From: Acidiferrobacterales bacterium
Lineage (GTDB): Bacteria; Pseudomonadota; Gammaproteobacteria; Acidiferrobacterales; JAJDNE01
Reading direction: 5' to 3'
Assembly: GCA_022340825.1 (NCBI GenBank)
Contig: JAJDNE010000043.1
Coordinates: forward strand, 1 to 32,889
Length of the DNA: 32,889 nucleotides
Shown here: positions 1 through 8,944 of the stretch, piece after piece
Position numbering within the stretch: position 1 is the first letter of the stretch
Layout of the letters: every line of letters begins with the position of its first letter
Notes under the pieces: model-generated
Database searches by the model: none
What the model saw: only the letters and a program-made list of their open reading frames with translations
What the model was told of the DNA's origin: nothing
Program-made: the position numbers and the translations under genes

Positions 1-35
1 GTCAGATGCAGGTCGGAGATAAAAAGCGTCGCCAT
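1..35 (-). CDS. lpxH: UDP-2,3-diacylglucosamine hydrolase, N-terminal fragment
   Basis: Only the first 11 codons are in the window, and the gene runs off the left edge. Reading leftward from the ATG at 35 gives MATLFISDLHL. This matches the start of LpxH, whose DxH motif (here D-L-H) supplies the first metal ligands of a calcineurin-like phosphoesterase. LpxH removes UMP from UDP-2,3-diacylglucosamine in lipid A synthesis at the inner face of the cytoplasmic membrane. The start lies 7 nt after the ppiB stop on the same strand, an order common in gammaproteobacteria. The call rests on a short stretch plus context, and the ORF track does not list it. Confidence 0.75.
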   Translation of the reverse strand, partial: MATLFISDLHL

Positions 36-42
36 GGACTCG

Positions 43-558
43 CTATTCGGCGCCAACGATCTGGACGTTCTCGATCAGTACATCGGTCAGGGGTACATCC
101 TTGAATCCCAGCTTGGATCCGGTGGGCACGCCCTTGATGCGATCGACAACGTGCATGCCCTCGATGACCTGACCAAACACGCAGTAGCCCCAGCCTTCAG
201 GCGTGGAGGCGGTGTAGTTCAGGAAGTCATTATCGGCCAGGTTGATGAAGAACTGGCTGGTGGCGGAATGCGGGTCACTGGTGCGCGCCATGGCGACCGA
301 ACCGCGGATATTGCGTTTCTTGTTGTCGGCCTCGTTCTGAATCGGCGGATGCGTGGGTTTCTGCCGCATGCCCGATTCGAAGCCGCCGCCCTGAATGACG
401 AAATTATCAATCACTCGATGGAACAGGGTGCCGTCGTAAAAGCGTTCGCGCACGTAAGTCAGGAAGTTTTCCACCGTCTTCGGTGCGATATCCGGGTATA
501 GCTCCAGGATTATGGTTCCGTGAGTGGTATTGAGGTGAATCATCATGTCAGTCGACAT
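43..558 (-). CDS. ppiB: Peptidyl-prolyl cis-trans isomerase B, cyclophilin type
   Basis: This is a cytosolic cyclophilin that catalyses cis-trans isomerisation of X-Pro bonds during folding. The 171-residue product has the cyclophilin core in order: the [13 protein letters not shown] stretch with the catalytic Arg of the FHR motif, then [10 protein letters not shown], then WGYCVFGQV. There is no signal peptide, so it is the cytoplasmic PpiB form rather than PpiA. Length is normal for the family. Met5 and Met6 (546 and 543) are alternative starts, and Met6 gives the usual short N-terminus. No start has a convincing Shine-Dalgarno. It precedes lpxH by 7 nt and probably shares its transcript. 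It is divergent from gltX. Confidence 0.95.
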   Translation of the reverse strand: MSTDMMIHLNTTHGTIILELYPDIAPKTVENFLTYVRERFYDGTLFHRVIDNFVIQGGGFESGMRQKPTHPPIQNEADNKKRNIRGSVAMARTSDPHSATSQFFINLADNDFLNYTASTPEGWGYCVFGQVIEGMHVVDRIKGVPTGSKLGFKDVPLTDVLIENVQIVGAE

Positions 559-723
559 CGCATAGGCCCGTTTTTTGTTTGTTTGCTCAGTGAATCAATA
601 TCTTGACGAATAGTGGTGGAATTCTGCTTTAGATAGGTGATGGGCGCAATAGCAGGCGGGAGATCACGGACAAGCGCATCTATTCTTGGGTTAAAACGTC
701 GCTTTCCGTTACCATTCGCGGCC

Positions 724-2196
724 ATGGAGTTTTCTGCAATTAAGACACGCTTCGCGCCAAGCCCCACCGGACTGTTGCACCTGGGTAACGTGCGCACGGC
801 ACTTTTCAATTACCTGTTGTCGGCAAATCTGGGCGGGCAGTTTTTGTTGCGCCTGGAGGATACTGATGCCGTACGTGGTGACGACAAGTATGCCGAGGCG
901 CTGCAGGTAGATCTGCGCTGGTTGGGACTCAACTGGCATGAGGGCCCCGGTGTTGGCGGCGAACACGGTCCTTATGCACAGTCGGAGCGCAGCGGGATTT
1001 ATACAGACTATTTCAACCAGTTGATCGAGACCGGCGACGCCTATCCGTGTTTTTGTAGTGAGCATGAACTGAAACTGTCGCGGAAGGCGCAGGCGGCTGC
1101 CGGCAAACCGCCACGGTACAGCGGCAAGTGTCGCGGTCTGAGTCCGGACGAGGTGGTGTCGTATTTCGCTGAAGGCAAACCGGCGACATTGCGCTTCCGG
1201 GTGCCGGCAGATCGCACTATCGAATTCGATGATCGCGTACGTGGACCGCAGCGATTTGCCAGTGATGATATTGGCGACTTTATTATCCGGCGTTCGGATC
1301 ACACGCCCGCGTTCTTTTTCAGCAATGCGGTCGACGATGCGCTTATGAAAGTGACGCTGGTGGTTCGGGGAGAAGATCACATAACCAATACACCACGACA
1401 GTTGATGTTGCTGGACTCGTTGGGTCTGGCGCCGCCGCAGTATGCACACATCGCGTTGGTGGTCGGGCAGGATGGTGCACCATTGTCAAAGCGCAATGGC
1501 AGCCAGACCGTGCAGGAACTTCGGGAACGCGGCTATCTGCCGGAGGCGGTAATCAACTACCTGGCGCGCCTCGGTCATACTTATGAATCCAACGACTTTT
1601 TAGCGCCGGCCGCGTTGGCGAGCCAGTTTGATGTCGCGCGTCTGAATCGTGCGCCGGCGCGATTTGATCTGAAGCAGCTGTTGCACTGGCAGCGCGAAGC
1701 CGTGGCGCGTGCCGATGACGACACCCTGTGGAAGTGGATGAACAGTGTTGCCATTGCCGATACTCATGTCAGTACACTGGTTCCGGCAAATAAGTCGACC
1801 AGTTTTGTACAGGCAATAAGGGAGAACATCGAGACCCCGGCTGATGCCTTTTTATGGGCGGCCAATCTCTTCACCGATAGCGGTGTCTATGACCACAGCG
1901 CACGTGAAGCGATTCAGGCAGCGGGGCCCGAGTTTTTTCAGCAGGCGCGGGCGTTGATGGCCGACGCGAGCGAGTTTCGCGATTACTCGAAAAAGCTGGC
2001 GGAGATGACCGGCAACAAGGGCAAGGCCCTGTTTATGCCGCTGCGAGCAGCAATCAGTGGTGAGCATGACCAGCGACATGCAGTTGAGAGTCGTTGGCAC
2101 GATGGCCCGCAAATGGGCAGTCTCTGGCAGTTGCTCGATTCGGCAATGATCCGCCGGCGACTGGAGCTGGCACACGCGATCGCGTCCGAATCGTGA
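724..2196 (+). CDS. gltX: Glutamyl-tRNA synthetase
   Basis: This enzyme charges tRNA with glutamate. I place the start at the ATG at 724 because the class I nucleotide-binding region begins at once ([12 protein letters not shown]-type motif HLGN at residues 19-22). The ORF-track start at 637 would add 29 residues with no family counterpart. Cys109, Cys111, Tyr132 and Cys136 form the C-x-C...Y-x3-C zinc site. The KMSKS-type loop is LSKRN at about 254-258. The 490-residue length and the all-helical C-terminus fit a full anticodon-binding enzyme rather than the short GluQ paralogue. No clear Shine-Dalgarno precedes 724. cysS follows after 43 nt, and both probably share one transcript. Confidence 0.95.
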   Translation: MEFSAIKTRFAPSPTGLLHLGNVRTALFNYLLSANLGGQFLLRLEDTDAVRGDDKYAEALQVDLRWLGLNWHEGPGVGGEHGPYAQSERSGIYTDYFNQLIETGDAYPCFCSEHELKLSRKAQAAAGKPPRYSGKCRGLSPDEVVSYFAEGKPATLRFRVPADRTIEFDDRVRGPQRFASDDIGDFIIRRSDHTPAFFFSNAVDDALMKVTLVVRGEDHITNTPRQLMLLDSLGLAPPQYAHIALVVGQDGAPLSKRNGSQTVQELRERGYLPEAVINYLARLGHTYESNDFLAPAALASQFDVARLNRAPARFDLKQLLHWQREAVARADDDTLWKWMNSVAIADTHVSTLVPANKSTSFVQAIRENIETPADAFLWAANLFTDSGVYDHSAREAIQAAGPEFFQQARALMADASEFRDYSKKLAEMTGNKGKALFMPLRAAISGEHDQRHAVESRWHDGPQMGSLWQLLDSAMIRRRLELAHAIASES

Positions 2197-2239
2197 AACC
2201 GACTCGTTCCGATCGAATATTTATTTTACAGTTCAATCC

Positions 2240-3625
2240 ATGCTTGAAATCTACAACAGCCTGACGCGTCAGAAAGCCACGTTCACACCCATAGAGCCCG
2301 GTAAGGTTCGGATGTATGTCTGCGGTATGACCGTATACGACTATTGTCATCTGGGTCATGCGCGGGTGTTGGTGGTGTTTGATGTGGTAAGTCGCTACCT
2401 GCGCCAATCGGGCTACGACGTCACCTACGTACGCAACGTTACCGATATTGATGACAAGATCATCAATCGCGCCAACGAAAACAACGAGCCGTTTTCCAGC
2501 CTGACGGATCGATTTATCGAGGCAATGCACGAGGATGCTGCGGCGCTCGGAGTATTGCCGCCTGATAAGGAGCCACGCGCGACCGCGTACATGAGCCAGA
2601 TTATCCAGATGGTTGAGCAACTGGTGAACAAGGGACTGGCCTACGTTGCGAGCAACGGCGATGTCTATTATGACGTTAGCAAGTTCGAACACTATGGTGA
2701 GTTGTCCGGCAAGCACCTCGAAGACCTGCGTGCCGGTGCCCGGGTCGAGGTCGACGAGGCCAAGGATGATCCACTTGATTTCGTGTTATGGAAGTCAGCC
2801 AAGCCAGACGAACCGAGCTGGGAATCTCCCTGGGGCGCGGGTCGCCCCGGCTGGCACATCGAGTGTTCGGCCATGTCGACCCACTGTCTGGGTGATCACT
2901 TTGATATCCATGGCGGCGGCCAGGATCTGCAGTTTCCGCATCATGAAAACGAGATCGCGCAGAGCGAGGGTGCCACCGGCCACAAGTTTGTGAATGTCTG
3001 GATGCATAATGGTTTTGTCCGCATCAATGAAGAGAAAATGTCCAAGTCACTGGGCAATTTCTTCACCATTCGCGAGATACTGGAGCGCTATGCGCCGGAG
3101 GTGGTTCGTTACTTCATTCTTACCAGCCACTATCGGTCACCCCTTAACTACTCCGATGAGTCACTGGATAATGCACACAGTGGCCTGGCGCGACTGTACA
3201 CGGCTCTGCGCGGACTGCCCGAAGCCGACAGCGATGACGAAATGTTGACTCCGTACCGGGATAGCTTCGCGGCGGCGATGGATGATGATTTCAACACCCC
3301 GGAGGCTCTGGCAGTGTTATTTGATCTGGCCAGGGCGGTAAACCGCGCGCGAGAACAAGATATGGATATTGCGGCCCGCCTCGGCGCTGGTCTTCGGCAA
3401 CTGGGCCAATTACTCGGTCTTCTGACGCAGTCACCGGAGGCATTTTTACGCGGCAGTGGCAGCAGCGATGCCAGCGACGACGAGATCGAGGCGCTGATTC
3501 AGCGTCGCAATGATGCCCGCGACAACAAGGATTGGGCCGAGGCAGATCGTGTTCGCGACCAGCTGCAGGCGTTGGGCGTGGTGCTGGAAGATGGTGCCGG
3601 TGGCACCAGCTGGCGCCGGGCGTGA
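2240..3625 (+). CDS. cysS: Cysteinyl-tRNA synthetase
   Basis: This is a class I synthetase that charges tRNA-Cys. The 461-residue product has HLGH at 37-40 and EEKMSKS ending at 270. The zinc ligands fall at Cys28, Cys209, His234 and Glu238, the same positions known for the E. coli enzyme. The C-terminal DALR-type helical domain and the tail ending in GGTSWRRA are also typical, and the length is normal. It lies 43 nt downstream of gltX on the same strand. A hairpin with a T-run at 3740-3763 lies about 115 nt past the stop and may end this unit. Confidence 0.97.
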   Translation: MLEIYNSLTRQKATFTPIEPGKVRMYVCGMTVYDYCHLGHARVLVVFDVVSRYLRQSGYDVTYVRNVTDIDDKIINRANENNEPFSSLTDRFIEAMHEDAAALGVLPPDKEPRATAYMSQIIQMVEQLVNKGLAYVASNGDVYYDVSKFEHYGELSGKHLEDLRAGARVEVDEAKDDPLDFVLWKSAKPDEPSWESPWGAGRPGWHIECSAMSTHCLGDHFDIHGGGQDLQFPHHENEIAQSEGATGHKFVNVWMHNGFVRINEEKMSKSLGNFFTIREILERYAPEVVRYFILTSHYRSPLNYSDESLDNAHSGLARLYTALRGLPEADSDDEMLTPYRDSFAAAMDDDFNTPEALAVLFDLARAVNRAREQDMDIAARLGAGLRQLGQLLGLLTQSPEAFLRGSGSSDASDDEIEALIQRRNDARDNKDWAEADRVRDQLQALGVVLEDGAGGTSWRRA

Positions 3626-3673
3626 ACGAAGGGCGAATATCCACGAAAAACGCTGGTTTTACCGGCCTGTCTA

Positions 3674-3702
3674 TTGACCGCTGATACACTTATCAGTAAC
3701 TT
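3674..3702 (+). promoter_or_regulatory. Predicted sigma70 promoter for ilvI
   Basis: TTGACC (3674-3679) and TAACTT (3697-3702) are separated by exactly 17 nt, upstream of ilvI in the cysS-ilvI gap. The -35 matches consensus at five of six positions, and the -10 is weaker. The whole spacer is taken up by a palindrome, listed separately. Assignment is by eye. Confidence 0.45.
3681..3696. promoter_or_regulatory. Perfect inverted repeat in the ilvI promoter spacer (operator candidate)
   Basis: CTGATA-CACT-TATCAG is a perfect 6-bp inverted repeat with a 4-nt centre. It fills the gap between the predicted -35 and -10 of the ilvI promoter. That position would let a dimeric repressor block RNA polymerase, but the regulator is unknown. 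Confidence 0.4.
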
Positions 3703-3739
3703 CCGACCTTTACCCTATTAAGTATCGGCGTCCAGCAAG

Positions 3740-3763
3740 TGCCCGTGATCAGGGCATTTTTTT
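3740..3763 (+). terminator. Intrinsic terminator or attenuator before ilvI
   Basis: TGCCC-gtgatca-GGGCA is followed directly by seven T residues, a clear rho-independent signature. It lies 115 nt after cysS and 25 nt before ilvI. If the predicted promoter at 3674-3702 is real, this terminator sits inside the ilvI leader and would act as an attenuator. Otherwise it ends gltX-cysS. I see no short peptide rich in Ile, Val or Leu codons upstream of it. Confidence 0.7.
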
Positions 3764-3787
3764 ATTCTATTCAAGCAGAGGTAGGCA

Positions 3788-5521
3788 GTGGAAACTACAG
3801 GTGCGGATATCGTCATACGCAGCCTGCACGACGAGGGTGTGGAGCACATCTTCGGTTATCCAGGTGGCGCGGCATTGCATATTTACGATGCGCTTTACGC
3901 TCAGGAGGACGTAAAACACGTCCTGGTCCGACATGAGCAGGGTGCAGTGCATGCAGCGGATGGCTATGCCCGCTCCACCGGCAAGACCGGCGTGGCGCTG
4001 GTAACCTCTGGCCCCGGTGTAACCAATACCATCACCGGGATTGCCACCGCCTACATGGACTCGATCCCCATGGTTATCATCAGCGGCCAGGTCACCAGCA
4101 ACCTGATTGGCGACGACGCCTTCCAGGAAGTGGATGCCGTTGGCATCTCTCGCCCGTGCGTGAAGCACAACTTCCTGGTGAAAGACGTCAAGGACCTGGC
4201 AATGACCATCAAGAAGGCGTTTTACATCGCCTCCACCGGCCGCCCGGGTCCGGTGCTTGTCGATATTCCCAAGGACGTAACGGCGCACCGAACGGAATAT
4301 ACCTATCCGAAGACGGTGAGCATGCGTTCTTATAATCCAGTCGTAAAAGGTCACAGCGGTCAGATTAAAAAGGCAGTGGAGCTGTTGCTGAGCGCGAAGC
4401 GACCAATGATTTATGCCGGCGGCGGCGTCATTATTGATAATGCCTCCGAACTGCTGACGGCCTTTGTTCGCCTGCTGGGTTATCCCTGCACCAATACGCT
4501 GATGGGTCTTGGCGGCTACCCGGCCACCGACCCGCTGAATGTCGGCATGCTCGGTATGCACGGAACTTATGAAGCCAACATGGGCATGCACGATTGCGAC
4601 GTGCTGTTGTCCGTGGGCGCCCGTTTCGATGATCGTGTGACCGGCGACGTGAACAAATTCTGCCCGCACGCGAAGATCATCCATATTGATATCGATCCGG
4701 CACAGATTTCAAAGAATATCCCATGTGATGTGCCTATCGTTGGCAGCGTCAGCACCGTGCTGACTGAAATGATTGAGCTGATCAAGGCCAGCAAGACCAA
4801 GCCGGACAAAGGGGCCATCAAGCAATGGTGGGACCAGATCGACGAATGGCGCAGTCTCAATTGCCTTAAATATGAGACCGATGACAAGCTGATCAAGCCA
4901 CAGTACGTGGTCGAAAAATTGTATGAACTTACCGGTGGCGACGCCTTCGTTACCTCCGATGTCGGTCAGCACCAGATGTTCGCCGCCCAGTTCTACAAGT
5001 TTGATCAACCACGTCGCTGGATCAACTCCGGTGGCCTCGGCACCATGGGCTTCGGTTTACCGGCGGCCATGGGCGTCCAGTTGGCGCACCCCGACGCGAC
5101 GGTCGCCTGTGTCACCGGCGAGGGTTCAATCCAGATGTGTATCCAGGAGCTATCTACCTGCAAGCAATACGACTTGCCGATCAAGATTGTGAACCTGAAT
5201 AATCGCTACCTGGGGATGGTGCGTCAGTGGCAGGAATTCTTTTACGAGAGCCGCTATTCGCATTCCTATATGGATGCGTTACCGGATTTCATGAAGCTGG
5301 CAGAGGCCTACGGCCATGTCGGTATGCGCATTGAAAAGCCCGGTGACGTGGAAGGTGCCATCAAGGAAGCGTTGAAGCTGAAAGACCGCCTGGTATTCAT
5401 GGATTTCATTACCGACCAGAATGCCAATGTCTATCCGATGATTGCTGCTGGCAAGGGCCACAATGAGATGGAGCTGGGCCCCTGTGCCGCAGTGGTCGAT
5501 CCGGACCGGGAGCTGGCCTGA
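3788..5521 (+). CDS. ilvI: Acetolactate synthase, large catalytic subunit
   Basis: This thiamine-diphosphate enzyme makes acetolactate from pyruvate, or acetohydroxybutyrate with 2-ketobutyrate, the first common step of valine, leucine and isoleucine synthesis. The start is GTG at 3788, preceded by AGAGGT at good spacing. The N-terminus (GADIVIRSLHDEGVEHIFGYPGG) fits the family. The catalytic Glu of the HEQGA motif is residue 50. The ThDP/Mg motif near 445-475 starts GEGS and ends NLNN. Length (577) is normal for the proteobacterial IlvI type. ilvH follows after 2 nt, so the subunits are probably translationally coupled. The symbol ilvB would be an equally usable label. Confidence 0.96.
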   Translation: METTGADIVIRSLHDEGVEHIFGYPGGAALHIYDALYAQEDVKHVLVRHEQGAVHAADGYARSTGKTGVALVTSGPGVTNTITGIATAYMDSIPMVIISGQVTSNLIGDDAFQEVDAVGISRPCVKHNFLVKDVKDLAMTIKKAFYIASTGRPGPVLVDIPKDVTAHRTEYTYPKTVSMRSYNPVVKGHSGQIKKAVELLLSAKRPMIYAGGGVIIDNASELLTAFVRLLGYPCTNTLMGLGGYPATDPLNVGMLGMHGTYEANMGMHDCDVLLSVGARFDDRVTGDVNKFCPHAKIIHIDIDPAQISKNIPCDVPIVGSVSTVLTEMIELIKASKTKPDKGAIKQWWDQIDEWRSLNCLKYETDDKLIKPQYVVEKLYELTGGDAFVTSDVGQHQMFAAQFYKFDQPRRWINSGGLGTMGFGLPAAMGVQLAHPDATVACVTGEGSIQMCIQELSTCKQYDLPIKIVNLNNRYLGMVRQWQEFFYESRYSHSYMDALPDFMKLAEAYGHVGMRIEKPGDVEGAIKEALKLKDRLVFMDFITDQNANVYPMIAAGKGHNEMELGPCAAVVDPDRELA

Positions 5522-5523
5522 CC

Positions 5524-6015
5524 GTGCGCCATATTATTTCGATCCTGATAGAAAATGAGGCGGGTGCGCTGTCGCGTGTCGCCGGGTTGTTCTCGGCCCG
5601 TGGCTACAATATCGAGTCGCTGACCGTTGCGCCGACCGATGATCCGACCTTGTCACGAATGACGCTGGTAACGCGCGGTTCGGAGGCAATCATCGAGCAG
5701 ATAACCAAGCAGCTGAACAAGCTGGTGGATGTGGTCAAGCTGATTGATTTGACCGAAGGTCCACACATCGAGCGAGAGATGATGCTGATCAAGGTCAAGG
5801 CGGTCGGTGATTCACGCGACGAGGTAAAACGGCTGGTAGAAATCTTTCGTGGCCGGATTATCGATGTTACCGATACGTCCTACATTATTGAATTGACTGG
5901 TGACGCCAAGAAACTGGATGCGTTTATCAACGCCGCCCGCGGCGCCGGGATCATTGAAACGGTCCGATCGGGTGTGTCGGGCATCGGCCGGGGCGAAAAA
6001 GGCCTGCGTATCTAA
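5524..6015 (+). CDS. ilvH: Acetolactate synthase, small regulatory subunit
   Basis: This regulatory partner of IlvI raises catalytic activity and confers valine feedback inhibition. The 163-residue product has an N-terminal ACT domain (about 1-75, HIISILIENEAGALSRVAGLF) and the C-terminal ALS-small-subunit domain (about 80-160). The GTG start lies 2 nt after the ilvI stop. Length is typical. ilvC follows after 104 nt, which leaves room for a separate signal, but no U-tract terminator is visible there. Confidence 0.97.
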   Translation: MRHIISILIENEAGALSRVAGLFSARGYNIESLTVAPTDDPTLSRMTLVTRGSEAIIEQITKQLNKLVDVVKLIDLTEGPHIEREMMLIKVKAVGDSRDEVKRLVEIFRGRIIDVTDTSYIIELTGDAKKLDAFINAARGAGIIETVRSGVSGIGRGEKGLRI

Positions 6016-6101
6016 CCCGCGCCCCCGGGCCGCAGGATGATTCCTGTCACTAGTAACGATTTACCAAATACGTAATGCCGTGCTGCCAAATGGCACGATA
6101 G

Positions 6102-7136
<1,035 letters not shown>

Positions 7137-7166
7137 TTTTGACCAATACCTTGAAGGCGTAACACT

Positions 7167-7814
7167 ATGGCAATGGCTCGACACCCGATACTCGCCAGGG
7201 AAGGCTGGATCGATATTATTGTGCTGGCCTCGGCCGGCACAGCCGTTCACTATTTCGCCGGCTGGCCCTGGGCAATTCCGATCTGGGTGTTGCTTGCGTT
7301 TGTGACGCAGTTTTTTCGGGATCCACATCGCAAGATTCCCGCATTACCCCTGGGCATCATTTGTCCGGCAGACGGTCGCGTGGTATCGGTCGGCGACATT
7401 CATGACCCATACCTCGACCGTGAATCCCGTCGGGTAAGTATTTTCATGAACGTGCTGAACGTGCATTCCAACCGCAGTCCAATCGAAGGTCTGGTCAAGG
7501 AGCGTTGGTATAACCCGGGCCGCTTTTTCAATGCCTCTCTGGACAAGGCCGCTAGTGAAAACGAGCGCAATGCGCTCTGGATTCAGACCGATGAAGGTGA
7601 CGATATTGTGGTCGTACAGGTGGCAGGCCTGATCGCCAGGCGTATACTATGTTACAAGCAGCCCGGGGAACGTATCGGTCAGGGTGAGCGCTTTGGTTTT
7701 ATTCGTTATGGTTCGCGAGTCGACGTTTATTTGCCAGCCAATGCCGATATCAAGGTTAGCCTGGGCGACAAGGTAAAATCCGGCAGCGACGTGCTGGCCA
7801 TGCTCAAGCACTAG
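7167..7814 (+). CDS. psd: Phosphatidylserine decarboxylase proenzyme, short type
   Basis: This membrane enzyme decarboxylates phosphatidylserine to phosphatidylethanolamine. The 215-residue product is the short PSD-A type, not the roughly 320-residue E. coli type. A hydrophobic N-terminal region (about 15-50) precedes the catalytic fold. The maturation site is the Gly-Ser pair at 182-183 in RYGSRVDVYLP. Family members self-cleave there to form the pyruvoyl cofactor. The MNVLNVHSNRSP segment around His100 is strongly family-like. pssA, which makes the substrate, follows after 30 nt. ilvC ends 30 nt upstream. Confidence 0.95.
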   Translation: MAMARHPILAREGWIDIIVLASAGTAVHYFAGWPWAIPIWVLLAFVTQFFRDPHRKIPALPLGIICPADGRVVSVGDIHDPYLDRESRRVSIFMNVLNVHSNRSPIEGLVKERWYNPGRFFNASLDKAASENERNALWIQTDEGDDIVVVQVAGLIARRILCYKQPGERIGQGERFGFIRYGSRVDVYLPANADIKVSLGDKVKSGSDVLAMLKH

Positions 7815-7844
7815 CGCCCTTCACCTCCATTCACCGGAGCGGCC

Positions 7845-8651
7845 ATGTCAAATTCAAAATCCAATCCGGACTCTGCGGCAACGGTAACCGAGATTCATTC
7901 TCGCGGTCGCCGTCCCGGTATCTACATTCTGCCGAGTCTCTTTACCACGGCCGGCCTGTTTGCCGGTTTTTATGCCACTATTCAAGCGGTTGGCGGAAAT
8001 TTTGAGAAAGCGGCGATCGCCATCTTCATCGCGATGGTCATGGATGGACTCGATGGCCGGGTCGCGCGTCTCACCCACACCGAAAGTGATTTTGGCGCCC
8101 AGTACGACAGCCTGGTTGACATGGTTGCCTTTGGCCTGGCCCCGGCGCTGGTCATGTATGTCTGGGCGCTTTCCGGCCTGGGCAACCTGGGCTGGGTGGT
8201 CGCTTTTATTTACAGCGCCGGCGCAGGTCTGCGGCTGGCGCGGTTCAATATCCAGGTTGACGTTGTCGACAAACGCTATTTTATCGGCCTGCCAAGCCCC
8301 ACCGCGGCGGCGGTAGTTGCCGGTTTTATCTGGCTGATGGATGCCGCAGGCCTGCCAGGCAAGGAAATCAGTATTTTCGGCCTGTTATTCACCCTGGCCG
8401 CCGGTATTCTGATGGTGAGTAATATTCGCTATCGCAGCTTCAAGGATCTTGATCTGAAAGGGCGAGTGCCGTTCGTGACCATTCTCGTCGTCCCGCTCAT
8501 TTTCGTCGCCGTCTTTCTCTATCCGCCGCAGGTGCTGTTTGGTACGGCCGCCGTGTATACCCTTTCCGGACCGGTACAGGCACTTATTCGGATGGCACGT
8601 AAACGTCACAAGGATAGTGGTGTGACCGGAAGCACCCCTGACAAAAAATAG
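7845..8651 (+). CDS. pssA: CDP-diacylglycerol-serine O-phosphatidyltransferase
   Basis: It joins serine to CDP-diacylglycerol to give phosphatidylserine, the substrate of the upstream psd product. The 268-residue polytopic protein carries the CDP-alcohol phosphotransferase signature D-G-x2-A-R-x8-G-x3-D-x3-D, here from D70 to D92 (DGRVAR...GAQYDSLVD). About eight hydrophobic segments follow or surround it. This is the integral-membrane subclass II type, not the peripheral E. coli enzyme. The psd-pssA order after ilvC and before leuA is a known arrangement in proteobacteria. Confidence 0.95.
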   Translation: MSNSKSNPDSAATVTEIHSRGRRPGIYILPSLFTTAGLFAGFYATIQAVGGNFEKAAIAIFIAMVMDGLDGRVARLTHTESDFGAQYDSLVDMVAFGLAPALVMYVWALSGLGNLGWVVAFIYSAGAGLRLARFNIQVDVVDKRYFIGLPSPTAAAVVAGFIWLMDAAGLPGKEISIFGLLFTLAAGILMVSNIRYRSFKDLDLKGRVPFVTILVVPLIFVAVFLYPPQVLFGTAAVYTLSGPVQALIRMARKRHKDSGVTGSTPDKK

Positions 8652-8661
8652 TGGCTGCATC

Positions 8662-8682
8662 CCTTGGAATTCATGCCCAAGG
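8662..8682. promoter_or_regulatory. Inverted repeat overlapping the leu leader -35
   Basis: CCTTGG-aattcatgc-CCAAGG is a perfect 6-bp inverted repeat with a 9-nt centre. It overlaps the predicted -35 of the leu leader promoter and starts 11 nt after the pssA stop. It could be an operator or a weak pssA terminator. There is no T-run, so I favour the first, with low confidence. Confidence 0.25.
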
Positions 8683-8692
8683 CATATATATT
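8664..8692 (+). promoter_or_regulatory. Predicted promoter of the leu leader transcript
   Basis: TTGGAA (8664-8669) and TATATT (8687-8692) are separated by exactly 17 nt. Transcription would start near 8700, about 20 nt before the leader peptide ATG at 8719. Confidence 0.5.
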
Positions 8693-8718
8693 GATTTCAT
8701 AAGCGGATGAAACGAAAT

Positions 8719-8832
8719 ATGTGTCAACTCATCAACAATGCAGGATTTTGCACCACCACTACCTTTAGTGGCGGTTGTCCTGCGTTGTCCGCGAATGCCC
8801 TCCAGCTGCCCCTGCTACTGCTGCGCCGCTAG
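8719..8832 (+). CDS. leu leader peptide (37 aa), leucine-rich attenuator peptide
   Basis: This ORF is too short for the ORF track. It runs ATG TGT CAA ... CGC CGC TAG and encodes 37 residues. Eight are leucine, and six of the last ten are leucine, ending LQLPLLLLRR before the stop. It begins about 20 nt after a predicted promoter and ends 112 nt before leuA. Those features fit a leader peptide whose translation reports charged tRNA-Leu supply, as leuL does in enteric bacteria. The N-terminal half contains GFCTTTTF and three cysteines and is not obviously explained by leucine sensing. A hairpin (CCACTA-cctt-TAGTGG) lies in the middle of the coding region. No long U-run follows, so the mechanism may differ from the E. 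coli model. Confidence 0.75.
   Translation: MCQLINNAGFCTTTTFSGGCPALSANALQLPLLLLRR
8752..8775 (+). promoter_or_regulatory. Hairpin inside the leu leader ORF
   Basis: CCACTA (8756-8761) and TAGTGG (8766-8771) close a CCTT loop. After one mismatch, ACC (8752-8754) pairs with GGT (8773-8775). The element lies upstream of the leucine codon run. Confidence 0.5.
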
Positions 8833-8868
8833 GCGCCCACAACTATTTCACAAGTCCCGGTAAGGGAC
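8823..8868 (+). promoter_or_regulatory. Two hairpins after the leucine codons
   Basis: GCGCC-gcta-GGCGC (8823-8836) spans the leader stop codon. GTCCC-ggtaa-GGGAC (8854-8868) follows. Neither has a T-run. GGGACA (8864-8869) could instead pair with TGTCCT at 8776-8781 inside the leader ORF, so mutually exclusive folds are possible. This was judged by eye, without energy calculation. Confidence 0.35.
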
Positions 8869-8900
8869 ACCCAGATAGAGAATTCAGGATCAGTCAGCCA

Positions 8901-8927
8901 GACCGAGAGCTGAGGTATAATTCGGTC
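8901..8927 (+). promoter_or_regulatory. Inverted repeat around a TATAAT box just before leuA
   Basis: GACCGA (8901-8906) and TCGGTC (8922-8927) flank a perfect TATAAT (8916-8921). No good -35 is visible. This could be a leuA-proximal promoter with an operator, or an RNA hairpin near the ribosome binding site (AGAGGA at about 8935-8940). Confidence 0.3.
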
Positions 8928-8944
8928 GAAGAGTAGAGGACACC

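Noticed and set aside
709-1449. 246-aa minus-strand ORF opposite gltX
   Set aside because: It lies wholly over the clear gltX gene, has no recognisable domain, and reads as a shadow frame.
3739-3936. 65-aa plus-strand ORF starting in the ilvI terminator, as a leader peptide
   Set aside because: It has no enrichment in Ile, Val or Leu codons and runs well into ilvI in another frame.
3767-4684. 305-aa minus-strand ORF opposite ilvI
   Set aside because: It is antisense to a strongly conserved enzyme. Its composition (His/Gly/Ala-rich) is typical of antisense frames of coding DNA.
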